From assembly GCF_002116905.1 (NCBI RefSeq), contig NZ_CP015118.1, positions 1,054,001-1,118,000 on the forward strand: a DNA stretch of 64,000 nucleotides, read 5' to 3'. Within the stretch, counting starts at the first letter, position 1; each line of letters starts with the position of its first letter. Below the pieces are notes generated by a model. That model ran no database searches. It saw only the letters and a program-made list of their open reading frames with translations, and had not been told where the DNA came from. This stretch comes from Piscinibacter gummiphilus. Lineage in GTDB: Bacteria; Pseudomonadota; Gammaproteobacteria; Burkholderiales; Burkholderiaceae_C. A program made the translations under genes and the position numbers. This document shows positions 51,176 to 60,230 of this stretch, piece by piece.

Positions 51176-53164
51176 ATGGCTTCTTCCTTCGCAAGCAGTC
51201 TTGATGCTCTTGGCCTCTGGCGCGCCGGCCTGGGGCGCCGCCTCGACGAATTCGGCCATTTCCTGGGCGAACACGACCTGGCCGATCCCGCCGCGGCCGA
51301 AGCCCTCGACACGCTGCGCCGCGGCCTCGTCAACGAGAAGCTCGTGGTCGCCTTCGTCGCCGAGTTCTCGCGCGGCAAGTCCGAGCTCATCAACGCCATC
51401 TTCTTCGCCGACACCGGCCGCCGTGTGCTGCCCGCCACCCCGGGGCGCACCACCATGTGCCCGGTCGAGCTGGGCCACGACGGTGAAGAGGCGCCCGCGC
51501 TCGCGCTGCTGCCCATCGCCACCCGGCTCGAAGGCCTGTCCCTCGCCGACCTGCGCTCGCAGCCCCGCGCCTGGACCCACATCCCGCTCGACGTGACCCA
51601 CCCCGAGCGCCTGTCCGAGTCGCTCCAGGAAGTGATGCGCACCCAGTGGGTGAGCGTCGACGAAGCCCGCGCGCTGGGCTTCTGGCACGACGACAACACC
51701 GAAGACAACCCGCCGGTGGACGACACCGGCCGCGTGGAAGTGCCGGCCTGGCGCCACGCGATGATCAACTACCCGCATCCGCTGCTCAAGCGCGGCCTGG
51801 TCGTGCTCGACACCCCGGGCCTGAACGCCATCGGCGCGGAACCGGAACTGACGCTGAGCCTGCTGCCGTCCGCGCACGCGATGGTGTTCATCCTCGGCGC
51901 CGACACCGGCGTCACGAAGTCCGACCTGACCATCTGGCGCGACCACCTCGGCTCGCCCACCACGTCGAGCTTCGTGGTGCTGAACAAGATCGACGCGCTG
52001 CGCGACCCGCTCGCCACGGCCGCCCAGGTGGCCGACCAGATCGAGACGCAGCGCAACAACACAGCGCGCACGCTCGGCGTGGCGCCGGAGAAGGTGTTCC
52101 CGCTGTCGGCCCGCCAGGCGCTCGCCGCCCGCGTCGACGGTGAAACCGCCGCGCTGGCCGAGAGCCGCGTGCTCGACCTGGAAGCCGCCCTCGGCGCCCA
52201 GCTGCTGCCGCAGCGCCGCGACGTGCTGCAGACCACCGTGGTCGACGCCGTGATGCGCACCGAGGCGCTCGTGTCCCGCCGCCTCGGCGACCGCCGCCGC
52301 CAGCTCGCCGAGCAGTTGCTCGAGCTGCGCGGCCTGCGTGGCAAGAGCGGCGCGAAGACCCGCCTGATGATCGAGCGGGTGGACGCCGAGACCCGCGAAT
52401 TCGAGCAGTGCACCGCCCGCCTGCAGGCCATGCGCATGGTCCACAGCCGCATGCTGAAGAACGCGCTGATCGACCTCACCAGCGACCGCCTGCGCGAAGA
52501 GGTCACCGAGATGCAGACGGCCATGCACGCCACGCTGCTCAACCTCGGCGCCAAGAAGGCGTTCATCGCGCTGTGCAGCCGTCTGCGCGAGCTGCTCGAA
52601 GCCACGCAGACGCGCGGCAACGAGATCCACACGATGCTCACCGCGTCGTTCGCGAAGCTCAACGCCGAATTCGGCTTCTCGCTGTCGGTCAACCAGATGC
52701 CCGACATGAACCGGTTCGTGCAGGAGCTCGCGCTCATCCAGCGCAACTACGTGCAGTACCTGGGCCTCACGCAGGCGCTGCGCCTGTCGCAGACCAAGTT
52801 CATGGAGCAGTTCCGCCGCATGCTGATGTCGAAGCTGCGCGTGGTGTTCGAGAACGCCAGCGGCGAACTCGAGCTGTGGAACAAGATGGCGTCGTCGCAG
52901 GTCGATTCGCAGCTGCGCGAACGCCGCCGCGGCTTCCGCCGCCGCCGCGAGGCGCTCGAGCGCATCCAGGCCGCCTCCGGCGAGCTGGAACACCGCCTGA
53001 GCGAACTCGAGGCGCAGGACGCCCAGCTGCAGCAGCAGGTGGCCCGCTGCGCCGACCTGATCGGCAAGCTCAAGGAACACGCCCACCTCGACCCCGCCAC
53101 GTTCGGCGAGTCGGGCCACGGTCAGCTGGTCGACACCGAATCGCGCATCGCCATTCAAGCCTGA
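51176..53164 (+). CDS. Dynamin-family GTPase with atypical P-loop
   Basis: 662 residues from ATG 51176 (ATG 51140 is in frame but overlaps a GATACC box). GTPase domain in the first 300 residues: P-loop FVAEFSRGKSELINAIFF, switch region PATPGRTTMCPVEL, G3 LDTPGLNAIG and G4 VLNKIDAL. The first Gly of GxxxxGKS is Ala and the residue after GKS is Glu, so nucleotide handling may be unusual. The C-terminal half is helical coiled coil with paddle-like character. Bacterial dynamin-like proteins remodel membranes. It ends 13 bp before mutY. Confidence 0.88.
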   Translation: MASSFASSLDALGLWRAGLGRRLDEFGHFLGEHDLADPAAAEALDTLRRGLVNEKLVVAFVAEFSRGKSELINAIFFADTGRRVLPATPGRTTMCPVELGHDGEEAPALALLPIATRLEGLSLADLRSQPRAWTHIPLDVTHPERLSESLQEVMRTQWVSVDEARALGFWHDDNTEDNPPVDDTGRVEVPAWRHAMINYPHPLLKRGLVVLDTPGLNAIGAEPELTLSLLPSAHAMVFILGADTGVTKSDLTIWRDHLGSPTTSSFVVLNKIDALRDPLATAAQVADQIETQRNNTARTLGVAPEKVFPLSARQALAARVDGETAALAESRVLDLEAALGAQLLPQRRDVLQTTVVDAVMRTEALVSRRLGDRRRQLAEQLLELRGLRGKSGAKTRLMIERVDAETREFEQCTARLQAMRMVHSRMLKNALIDLTSDRLREEVTEMQTAMHATLLNLGAKKAFIALCSRLRELLEATQTRGNEIHTMLTASFAKLNAEFGFSLSVNQMPDMNRFVQELALIQRNYVQYLGLTQALRLSQTKFMEQFRRMLMSKLRVVFENASGELELWNKMASSQVDSQLRERRRGFRRRREALERIQAASGELEHRLSELEAQDAQLQQQVARCADLIGKLKEHAHLDPATFGESGHGQLVDTESRIAIQA

Positions 53165-53177
53165 TCCCCGGCTCTTC

Positions 53178-54251
53178 TTGCAGTCCAGCTCGCCGTCCCG
53201 TTTCGCCACCCCGCTGATCGCGTGGCAGCGCACGCACGGACGCCACACGCTGCCGTGGCAGCAGACCACCGACCCGTACCGCGTGTGGCTCTCCGAGATC
53301 ATGCTGCAGCAGACGCAGGTGACCACGGTGCTGGGCTACTACGCGCGGTTCCTCGCCCGCTTCCCCGACGTGCGGGCGCTGGCCGAAGCCGAACAGGACG
53401 ACGTGCTCGCGCTGTGGAGCGGCCTCGGCTACTACAGCCGCGCGCGCAACATGCATGCGTGCGCGAAGGCGGTGGTCGAGCGCTTCGGCGGTGAATTCCC
53501 GCGCAGCAGCGAGCTGCTGCAGAGCCTGCCCGGCATCGGCCGCTCGACGGCGGCCGCCGTCGCGGCCTTCTGCTACGGCGAGCGCGTGGCCATCCTCGAC
53601 GGCAACGTCAAGCGGGTGCTGACGCGGTTCCTCGCGTTCGACGCCGACCTGGCCGTGGCCGCGAACGAGCGGGTGCTGTGGAACCGTGCCACGGAGATGC
53701 TGCCGGAGCAGGGCATCGAGGCGTACACGCAGGGCATCATGGACCTCGGCGCCACCATCTGCCTGCCCCGGTCGCCGCAGTGCCTCGTGTGCCCGGTGCA
53801 ACCCGGTTGCCAGGGACGCCGCGACGGGCAGCCCGAGCGCTTCCCCGTGAAGACGCGCAAGCTCAAGCGCAGCCAGCGCGAGAACGCCTGGCTCTGGCTC
53901 GTGCGCGACGACCGCCTGTGGCTCGTGCAGCGTCCCGAGACCGGTGTGTGGGCAGGCCTCTGGAGCCTGCCCGAGTTCGACTCGGTCGACGCCTTGCGTG
54001 CGGCCGCGGCCGACTGGCCCGGTGCGGCCGAGGTGCTCGACGCGTTCAAGCACGTGCTGACCCACCTCGACTGGACGCTGCATCCGGTGGTCTGGCGCCT
54101 GCCGGCGAAGGCCGTCGCGAAGGACGTGGCCCGCATCACGGCCACGCTGCCGGCCGGCCGCTGGGTCACGCGCGACGAGGCGCTGTCGATGGGCGTGCCG
54201 TCGGCGTTGCGCAAGCTGCTGGAACGCACACCCCCATCAGCGGGGGGCTGA
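53178..54251 (+). CDS. mutY: Adenine DNA glycosylase MutY
   Basis: 357 residues from TTG 53178. LPWQQTTDPYRVWLSEIMLQ at the N-terminus, helix-hairpin-helix LQSLPGIGRSTAAAVAAF, catalytic Asp in AILDGNVKRVLTRF, iron-sulfur cysteines C-x6-C-x2-C-x5-C in CLPRSPQCLVCPVQPGC, and a C-terminal NUDIX-like domain (WLVQRPETGVWAGLWSLPEF) that reads 8-oxoG. Removes A opposite 8-oxoG. The last few residues (TPPSAGG) are encoded within a small hairpin-rich repeat. Confidence 0.96.
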   Translation: MQSSSPSRFATPLIAWQRTHGRHTLPWQQTTDPYRVWLSEIMLQQTQVTTVLGYYARFLARFPDVRALAEAEQDDVLALWSGLGYYSRARNMHACAKAVVERFGGEFPRSSELLQSLPGIGRSTAAAVAAFCYGERVAILDGNVKRVLTRFLAFDADLAVAANERVLWNRATEMLPEQGIEAYTQGIMDLGATICLPRSPQCLVCPVQPGCQGRRDGQPERFPVKTRKLKRSQRENAWLWLVRDDRLWLVQRPETGVWAGLWSLPEFDSVDALRAAAADWPGAAEVLDAFKHVLTHLDWTLHPVVWRLPAKAVAKDVARITATLPAGRWVTRDEALSMGVPSALRKLLERTPPSAGG

Positions 54252-54279
54252 AAACGGGGTTCACCCCACCTCGGTGGGG
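54231..54279. repeat. Small hairpin-rich sequence at the mutY 3' end
   Basis: Two stems: CCCCC-N6-GGGGG (54231-54246), spanning the end of mutY, and CCCCAC-CTCG-GTGGGG (54264-54279). No T-run follows. The remaining gap to 54360 holds no clear promoter. Confidence 0.5.
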
Positions 54280-54359
54280 AGGGCAAGGAGCGTGACTTCC
54301 CGCACGCTTCAGGGCTGGGTCGTCGCGGTGACGGCCCGCATTCGAACACCCAGGGATCC

Positions 54360-55949
54360 ATGCAGCACCCATCCTCTTCCTCCTTCCTCGCGTGGGCCGC
54401 GGCGCCCGCGCTCGCGGTCTCGCTGTTGCTCACCGCCTGCGGCGGTGACGACGCCCCGGCGCCGGCCACCGGCACCGAAAACCCGCAGGCCCCGAACTCG
54501 ACGGTCGCGGGCACCGTGCTCGACACGGCCACCGGCAAGCCGGTCGGCGGTGTCACCGTGAAGTCGGGCACCCAGACGGCCACCACCGACAACGACGGCC
54601 GCTTCACCGTGCCCGTGGCGGCCGGCACGCGCACCGTGCTGACGTTCAACAAGACGGCCTATGCCGAGAACGTCGTCGTCACGCACGCCGTGGCGCAGCA
54701 GACCACCACCGTCACCGCGCAACTGCTCCCGGTGGCCGCCAGCGGCGTCGTCGACCCGGCCGCGGGCGGGTCGGTGACCGTGCCCGGTTCGTCCGCGCGC
54801 GTGACGTTGCCCGCTGCCGCCCTGGCGCGTGCCGACGGCCTGCCGATCTCGGGCTCCGTCACCGTGTCGGTCACGCCGATCGACCCGGCGGTGAACCCCG
54901 CCTACATGCCCGGTGACTTCCGCGCCCGCACGACCGCCGGCCTCTCGAGCATCGAGAGCTACGGCGCGATGACCGTGACCCTGGCCGACACCACCGGCGC
55001 CCGCGTGAACATCGCCACGGGCAAGTCGGCCACCGTGCGCATCCCGCTCTCCACGCGCGGCACGCCCACGAACAGCATCCCGCTGTTCTGGTTCGACGCC
55101 ACGAAGGGCGAGTGGGTGGAAGAAGGCACGGCCACGCTGGCCGGCACCGCGCCCAACCAGTACTACGAAGGCACGGTGACGCACTTCACCACCTGGAACG
55201 CCGACCAGTACGTCAACACCGTCAACATCACCGGCTGCCTGAAGGACGAGGCCGGCGCCGCGGTGGCCAACGCACGCATCGTGACCGACGGCATCGACTA
55301 CTCCGGCACCGCCTCGGCCATCACCGACGCCGCCGGCAACTTCGTCGTGCCGATGAAGCGCCAGGCCAACGGCACGGTCACCGCGCAGAGCGGCGTGCGC
55401 TTCTCCAACACCGTCTCGGTGACGTCGGGCACGGCGGATGCGCCGCTGTCGCCCACCGGTGCCTGCCTGGTGCTGAGCAACGCCGCTACCGGCCTGACCA
55501 TCAAGCTGACCTGGGGCCGCTCGCCGTCCGACGTCGATTCGCACCTGTTCGCTCCGAACGGCGACCACGTGTACTTCGCCGCCGATGGCAGCCTGACGGC
55601 CGCGCCGTTCGCCGCGCTGGACGTGGACGACATGAGCAGCTACGGCCCCGAGGTGATCACGGTGCGCCGCCTGATGGTGGGCACGTACCGCTACGCCGTG
55701 AACAACTTCAGCGAAGACACCGGCCCTGGCCTGACGGGATCGCCCACGCGCGTGGAACTGAACAACGCGGGGGCGGTGTCGGTGTTCACGCCGCCGGCGG
55801 GTGAGGGCGCCAACACCTGGTGGTGGACCGTCTTCTCGTTCACGGTGGACGCGCAATGCCGCATCACGGTGACGCCGATCCAGACCTGGTCTGCGACCGA
55901 CCCGGTCGAAGCGCCGAACACCCCGGCCACGTACTGCACGGCGTCCTGA
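54360..55949 (+). CDS. Large lipoprotein with carboxypeptidase-regulatory-like and YfaP-like domains
   Basis: 529 residues. Lipoprotein signal with LLLTAC and Cys27. Domains in order: a Cna-B/carboxypeptidase-regulatory fold (VAGTVLDTATGKPVGGVTVK, about 47-115), a ZU5-like middle region (VTLPAAALARADGLPISGSV), a second regulatory-like repeat (TGCLKDEAGAAVANARIVTD, about 288-360), and a YfaP/DUF2135-like C-terminus with LTWGRSPSDVDSHLFAPNGD. Likely an outer-membrane adhesive or binding protein with extracellular or periplasmic exposure. Own terminator follows at 55963. Confidence 0.8.
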   Translation: MQHPSSSSFLAWAAAPALAVSLLLTACGGDDAPAPATGTENPQAPNSTVAGTVLDTATGKPVGGVTVKSGTQTATTDNDGRFTVPVAAGTRTVLTFNKTAYAENVVVTHAVAQQTTTVTAQLLPVAASGVVDPAAGGSVTVPGSSARVTLPAAALARADGLPISGSVTVSVTPIDPAVNPAYMPGDFRARTTAGLSSIESYGAMTVTLADTTGARVNIATGKSATVRIPLSTRGTPTNSIPLFWFDATKGEWVEEGTATLAGTAPNQYYEGTVTHFTTWNADQYVNTVNITGCLKDEAGAAVANARIVTDGIDYSGTASAITDAAGNFVVPMKRQANGTVTAQSGVRFSNTVSVTSGTADAPLSPTGACLVLSNAATGLTIKLTWGRSPSDVDSHLFAPNGDHVYFAADGSLTAAPFAALDVDDMSSYGPEVITVRRLMVGTYRYAVNNFSEDTGPGLTGSPTRVELNNAGAVSVFTPPAGEGANTWWWTVFSFTVDAQCRITVTPIQTWSATDPVEAPNTPATYCTAS

Positions 55950-55962
55950 GGACCGTGTGAGC

Positions 55963-55998
55963 GCCCCCGGCCGGTGTCCCACCGGCCGGGGGCTTTTT
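55963..55998 (+). terminator. Intrinsic terminator after the large lipoprotein
   Basis: GCCCCCGGCCGGTG (55963-55976), loop TCC, CACCGGCCGGGGGC (55980-55993), T5. A 14-bp perfect stem between convergent genes. Confidence 0.93.
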
Positions 55999-56008
55999 CA
56001 TTCCGGGA

Positions 56009-56629
56009 TCAGCGCACCACGCCCTTGCTGCGCAGGAAGTCGTCCACCAGCTGGAGCCGGCCCACGGGGTCTTCCAGGGCCATCAGGCGCTGCTTCGCGG
56101 CCACCGAGATGGGCAGGATCTCGCACCACCGGTTGGCCACCCAGCCCGCGTCCTCGAAGTGGAAGGGTTTCAGGAAAGGCTCGGAGCCCTGCTGCTTGAG
56201 CGTGCCGATGGCGTTGGCAAGGCCCTTGACGGTCTCGAGCTGAGACTCGGACGGCGCCACGCGCTCGTCGTTGTCGAGGGCGCGCGTGCGGCCCTCCCAG
56301 AGCCCGTCGTCGAGCTGCGTCTGCCCCACGAGCGTGAAGCGGTTCAGGCCGCGCGCACGCACCTGAAGGATGCCGGCCTGGGGCGCGTCCACCTCCATCA
56401 GCTCGGCCATCACACCGACGGCCTCGAAGGCATTGGGATCGGATGCCTTGCCGCCCTCGCTGGACTGGCGCACGGCCACCACGCCGAACGGCTTGTGTTC
56501 GCGCAGGCAGGAACTCACGAGGTCGAGGTAGCGGGCCTCGAACACCTTCAGGCTCAGCAGGCCGCCTGGAAAGAGTACGGCCTGCAGCGGAAGGAGCGGC
56601 AGTTTCACGGTCGAGGAACGAAAGCGCAT
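56009..56629 (-). CDS. LON-substrate-binding-domain protein
   Basis: 206 residues from ATG 56629; a TTG at 56650, which overlaps the rapZ stop, is an in-frame alternative. VKLPLLPLQAVLFPGGLLSLKVFEARYLD is a typical LON N-domain start (seen here as LPLLPLQAVLFPGG and KVFEARYLDLVS), then GVMAELMEVDAPQAGILQVR and RGLNRFTLVG. There is no AAA or protease domain. Stand-alone LON-domain proteins are common in proteobacteria and poorly understood. Last gene of the nadK-recN-rapZ run. Confidence 0.85.
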   Translation of the reverse strand: MRFRSSTVKLPLLPLQAVLFPGGLLSLKVFEARYLDLVSSCLREHKPFGVVAVRQSSEGGKASDPNAFEAVGVMAELMEVDAPQAGILQVRARGLNRFTLVGQTQLDDGLWEGRTRALDNDERVAPSESQLETVKGLANAIGTLKQQGSEPFLKPFHFEDAGWVANRWCEILPISVAAKQRLMALEDPVGRLQLVDDFLRSKGVVR

Positions 56630-56646
56630 GCGCGGCAGCAAAGAGG

Positions 56647-57585
56647 TCAATCGCGGGCGTCGAGTTCGCGGTGGCGGATCAGCGAGACGCTGCGCTTCGA
56701 GAACCGGCGGGCGAGCGTCTCGGTCAGGTAGACCGAGCGGTGCTGGCCACCGGTGCAGCCGATGGCCACCGTGAGGTAGCTGCGCTGGTCGTTCTCGAAC
56801 GCGGGCAGCCAGCGGGCGATGAACGCCTCGATCTGCTCGAGCATCTCGGCCACCTCGGGCTGGGCCTCGAGGTACTGGATCACGCCGTCGTCGCGGCCCG
56901 TCTGCGCACGCAGTTCACGGATGTAATAGGGGTTCGGCAGGATGCGCACGTCGAACACGAAGTCGGCGTCGAGCGGCACGCCGTGCTTGAACGCGAACGA
57001 CTCGAACACGAGGGTGAGGGCGAGGCTGCCGGCCTGCACCAGGTCGCGCATCCACAGCCGCAGCTGGGCGGGGCGCAGCTGGCTGGTGTCGACCACGGTG
57101 GAGATCTCGCGCAGTTCGGCGAGCAGCTCGCGTTCGAGTTCGATGGCGTCGTACAGGGCACGGTGGCCGTCGGGCGCCTTGTCTTCCCGGCGGCGGTTGA
57201 GGCTCTGCGACGTGGCCTGCTGCGACAGCGGGTGCGGGCGGCGCGACTCGGAGAACCGGCGCACCAGCGCGTCCGTGCCGGCGTCGAGGAACACCGAGCG
57301 GATCACCACACCTTCACCCCGCAGTTCCTCGATCAGCGGCAGCAGGTGGGGCAGCGAACCGGCGCTGCGCACGTCCACCGCGATGGCGACGCGGCGCTGC
57401 GAGCGGCCGTGCTCGAGTCGCAGGAAGTCGCGCAGCAACTCGGGCGGCAGGTTGTCGACGCAGAAGAAGCCCGCGTCTTCCAGCGCGTGCAGCGCGACCG
57501 ACTTGCCGGACCCGGAGATGCCGGTGACGAGCACCACCTCGTTGAGCGCTGCGGGGTCGGGGGCTCCGGGAGCGGGGGTGTTCAT
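56647..57585 (-). CDS. rapZ: RNase adapter protein RapZ
   Basis: 312 residues. Walker A GISGSGKSVALHALEDAGF near residue 22, VDNLPPELLRDFLRL, then the C-terminal IGCTGGQHRSVYLTETLARR. In enterobacteria RapZ senses glucosamine-6-phosphate and directs RNase E to the small RNA GlmZ; outside that group the target is uncertain but the fold is retained. The recN stop overlaps its ATG by 3 bp and its own stop abuts the LON-domain gene. Confidence 0.95.
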   Translation of the reverse strand: MNTPAPGAPDPAALNEVVLVTGISGSGKSVALHALEDAGFFCVDNLPPELLRDFLRLEHGRSQRRVAIAVDVRSAGSLPHLLPLIEELRGEGVVIRSVFLDAGTDALVRRFSESRRPHPLSQQATSQSLNRRREDKAPDGHRALYDAIELERELLAELREISTVVDTSQLRPAQLRLWMRDLVQAGSLALTLVFESFAFKHGVPLDADFVFDVRILPNPYYIRELRAQTGRDDGVIQYLEAQPEVAEMLEQIEAFIARWLPAFENDQRSYLTVAIGCTGGQHRSVYLTETLARRFSKRSVSLIRHRELDARD

Positions 57586-59276
57586 GATCGTTTGCGTGCG
57601 CGGGCGGTGGTGGGGACGTCGGCGGCCACGGACAGCAGTTCCTGCGCGTGGGCGAGGCTCGTGCTGGACAGGCGTTCACCTCCCAGCATACGGGCAATTT
57701 CGGCGACGCGCGATTCCCCATGGACGGGGGTGATGTCGCTGCGCGTGCGGCCTTCGTGCGCGGCCTTCGCCACCACGAAATGGTGGTCGGCGCAGGCGGC
57801 CACCTGGGGCAGGTGCGTGACCGCCATGACCTGGCGGTCGCGGCCCAGCTGCTTCATCAGGCGGCCCACGGTGTCGGCCACCGCACCGCCCACGCCCGCG
57901 TCCACTTCGTCGAAGATCAGCGTGCCCGCGGCTTCGCCATGGGGCGCGAGCTGGCTCGTGGTGACGGCGATGGCGAGCGCGATGCGCGACAGCTCGCCCC
58001 CCGACGCCACCTTGGCCATGGGGCGCGGCGTGCTGCCGGCGTGGCCGGCGACCAGGAACTCGGCCGATTCGAGACCGTGCGACTGGGGCGTGTCCTGCTT
58101 CTGCAGCGCCACCTCGAACACGCCGCCGGCCATGCCCAGCTGCTGCATCGCGGCGGTGACGGCGTGGCTGAGCTTCGGCGCGGCGGTGCGGCGCACGCCC
58201 GACACCCGCTTCGCCTCGGAGTCGAACGTGGCCTTCGTGTCCTTGACCGCCGCTTCGAGCGCGGCCAGGTCGGCCGCGGCGTCGAGGGCGCGCAGTTCGT
58301 CCTTCCACGCCGACAGCGTGGCGGGAAGCTCGGCCGGCGTGCGGCGGTAGCGTTTCGCGAGGCCCATCCACGCGGACAGGCGGTCGTCGAGTTCCTGCAA
58401 CCGCTCGGGCTCCAGGTCGGCATGGTTCAGGTAGCTGCCGAGCGTGTGGGCGGCGTCCTGCAACTGCGTCTGGGCGCTCTGCAGCACCTCGGCCACCTCG
58501 GCGAGGCGGTGGTCGTACTCGGCCACGTCCTGCAGGGCATCGGCGGCGCGGGCGGTCAGGCTGTCGGCGCTGTGGTCGGCCTCGCTGATGGCGTCGAGCG
58601 CCACGCGGGCCGCGTCCATCAGGGCCTGGGCGTTGGACAGGCGCGAGTGTTCGGCGTTGAGCTCGTCCCACTCGTCGGTGCCGGGGGCGAGCTTGTCGAC
58701 CTCGTTGATCTGCCAGGCCAGTCGCTCGCGTTCGCGTTCCAGGTCGGCCTGCTGCGTGCGGGCGCGTTCCAGCGCGTCGGTGGCGGCCTTCCAGCGCGAC
58801 CACGCCGCGGCGAGGGCGTCGGTGTCGAGGCCCGCGTAGGCGTCGAGCAGCCCGCGCACGGAGGCCGGCCGCGTGAGGCTCTGCCACGCGTGCTGGCCGT
58901 GGATGTCGACGAGGTGGTCGGCCGCCTCGCGCAGCTGCGCCACCGTGGCGGGGCTGCCGTTGACCCACGCGCGGCTCTTGCCCTGGGCGTCGATGACGCG
59001 GCGCAGCAGCAGCGTGTCGCCCGGCTCGAAGCCGGCGTCCTCCAGCCAGCCGGCGAGGCTGGCGGGCGCGTCGAACTCGGCCGTGATCTCGGCGCGGGCC
59101 GAACCCTCCCGCACCACGCCGGCGTCGCCGCGGCTGCCGAGGGCCAACTGCACGGCGTCGATCAGGATGGACTTGCCGGCGCCGGTTTCACCGGTGAGCA
59201 CCGAGAAGCCGGCCGAGAGGTCGACCTCGAGGGACGTGACGATGACGAAGTCGCGGAGGGCCAGGCGGCGAAGCAT
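57582..59276 (-). CDS. recN: DNA repair protein RecN
   Basis: 564 residues, SMC-like. Walker A LTGETGAGKSILIDAVQLAL at the N-terminus, long coiled-coil arms (about 150-360), and C-terminal ABC signature GGELSRIALAIAV with Walker B LIFDEVDAGVGG. Acts in double-strand-break repair. Its ATG abuts the nadK stop with no gap. Confidence 0.97.
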   Translation of the reverse strand: MLRRLALRDFVIVTSLEVDLSAGFSVLTGETGAGKSILIDAVQLALGSRGDAGVVREGSARAEITAEFDAPASLAGWLEDAGFEPGDTLLLRRVIDAQGKSRAWVNGSPATVAQLREAADHLVDIHGQHAWQSLTRPASVRGLLDAYAGLDTDALAAAWSRWKAATDALERARTQQADLERERERLAWQINEVDKLAPGTDEWDELNAEHSRLSNAQALMDAARVALDAISEADHSADSLTARAADALQDVAEYDHRLAEVAEVLQSAQTQLQDAAHTLGSYLNHADLEPERLQELDDRLSAWMGLAKRYRRTPAELPATLSAWKDELRALDAAADLAALEAAVKDTKATFDSEAKRVSGVRRTAAPKLSHAVTAAMQQLGMAGGVFEVALQKQDTPQSHGLESAEFLVAGHAGSTPRPMAKVASGGELSRIALAIAVTTSQLAPHGEAAGTLIFDEVDAGVGGAVADTVGRLMKQLGRDRQVMAVTHLPQVAACADHHFVVAKAAHEGRTRSDITPVHGESRVAEIARMLGGERLSSTSLAHAQELLSVAADVPTTARARKRS

Positions 59277-60149
59277 TCAGACTCCGGTGTTCCAGTGGAG
59301 TTTTCGGCGGAGCGTGGCGTAGTAGCTCCAGCCCAGTGGGTGAAGGAATCGCACCTGGTGCGACGAGCGCGCGACCGTGATGCGGTCGCCCGGCAGCAGG
59401 CTGGCCATGCCCTGCATGTCGAAGTTGACGCTGGCGTCGCGGCCCTGGGCCACCTCGATGCTGATGCGGCCCACGTCGGGCAGCACGATGGGGCGGTTCG
59501 ACAGGTCGTGCGGGGCGATGGGCGCCATCACCCAGGCCGCGATGCCCGGGTGCAGGATGGGGCCGCCGGCCGACAGCGCGTACGCGGTGGAGCCGGTGGG
59601 CGACGCGACGATCAGGCCGTCCGCGCGGAAGTTGCCCACGAACTCGTCGCCGATGGTGACCTTCAGCTCGATCATCGACGACGTGGGGCCGCGGCTCACG
59701 ACCACGTCGTTCACGCCGAAGCCGTCGAAGATCAGGCGTTCGTCGCGCCACACGCCGCCTTCGAGCATGGTGCGGCGTTCCTCTTCGTAGTCGCCTGCGA
59801 TCATGGGGGCGAGGGCATCGGCGAAGTGGCCGATGGGCACGTCGGTGATGAAGCCGAGGCGCCCCTGGTTGATGCCGACCAGCGGCAGCCCGAACTGGGC
59901 CAGCTGGCGGGCGCTGCCGAGCATGGTGCCGTCGCCGCCCACCACGATGGCGATGTCGCATTCGCGGCCCATCTCGGCGTGGGTGAGGGCGTTGTAGTCC
60001 GTGATGCCCGTGTTCAGCGCGGTGTCGCGCTCGAGGGACACGTCGAGCCCCTGGCGGACCAGGAACTGGGCGATTTCCTCCAGCGGCCCCTGGATGCCAC
60101 GGGCCTGGTACTTGCCCACGAGTGCGGCATGACGGAAGCGTGAAGACAT
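59277..60149 (-). CDS. nadK: NAD kinase
   Basis: 290 residues. GGDGTMLGSARQLAQFG is the GGDG catalytic loop, NQGRLGFITDVPIG and SPTGSTAYALSAGGPILHP are the NAD contacts. Phosphorylates NAD to NADP. Start ATG 60149 (MSSRFRHAAL). Divergent from hrcA, the standard betaproteobacterial arrangement. Confidence 0.97.
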   Translation of the reverse strand: MSSRFRHAALVGKYQARGIQGPLEEIAQFLVRQGLDVSLERDTALNTGITDYNALTHAEMGRECDIAIVVGGDGTMLGSARQLAQFGLPLVGINQGRLGFITDVPIGHFADALAPMIAGDYEEERRTMLEGGVWRDERLIFDGFGVNDVVVSRGPTSSMIELKVTIGDEFVGNFRADGLIVASPTGSTAYALSAGGPILHPGIAAWVMAPIAPHDLSNRPIVLPDVGRISIEVAQGRDASVNFDMQGMASLLPGDRITVARSSHQVRFLHPLGWSYYATLRRKLHWNTGV

Positions 60150-60217
60150 GCTCAGAATTACACCACAGCAACATGACGGCGCCACCCCGGGAAACCGGCC
60201 CCGATCCGGCCCCGGCC

Positions 60218-60223
60218 TACAAT
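60218..60223 (+). promoter_or_regulatory. TACAAT box 7 nt before hrcA start
   Basis: TACAAT-CACTTTC-ATG. A normal -10 would place the transcript start at the A of ATG. No CIRCE element (TTAGCACTC-N9-GAGTGCTAA) is visible upstream of hrcA. Confidence 0.45.
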
Positions 60224-60230
60224 CACTTTC

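Noticed and set aside
50738..53326. Minus-strand open frame of 862 codons across mutM and the dynamin-like gene
   Set aside because: Low-complexity Arg/Ala/Gly/Val translation typical of the antisense frame of a GC-rich gene; the plus-strand proteins have clear conserved motifs.
57648..60143. Plus-strand open frame of 831 codons opposite recN and nadK
   Set aside because: Shadow frame in GC-rich sequence; repetitive Arg/Gly/Val composition.
60150..60230. CIRCE element upstream of hrcA
   Set aside because: Looked for TTAGCACTC-N9-GAGTGCTAA here and before htpG; nothing close was seen.
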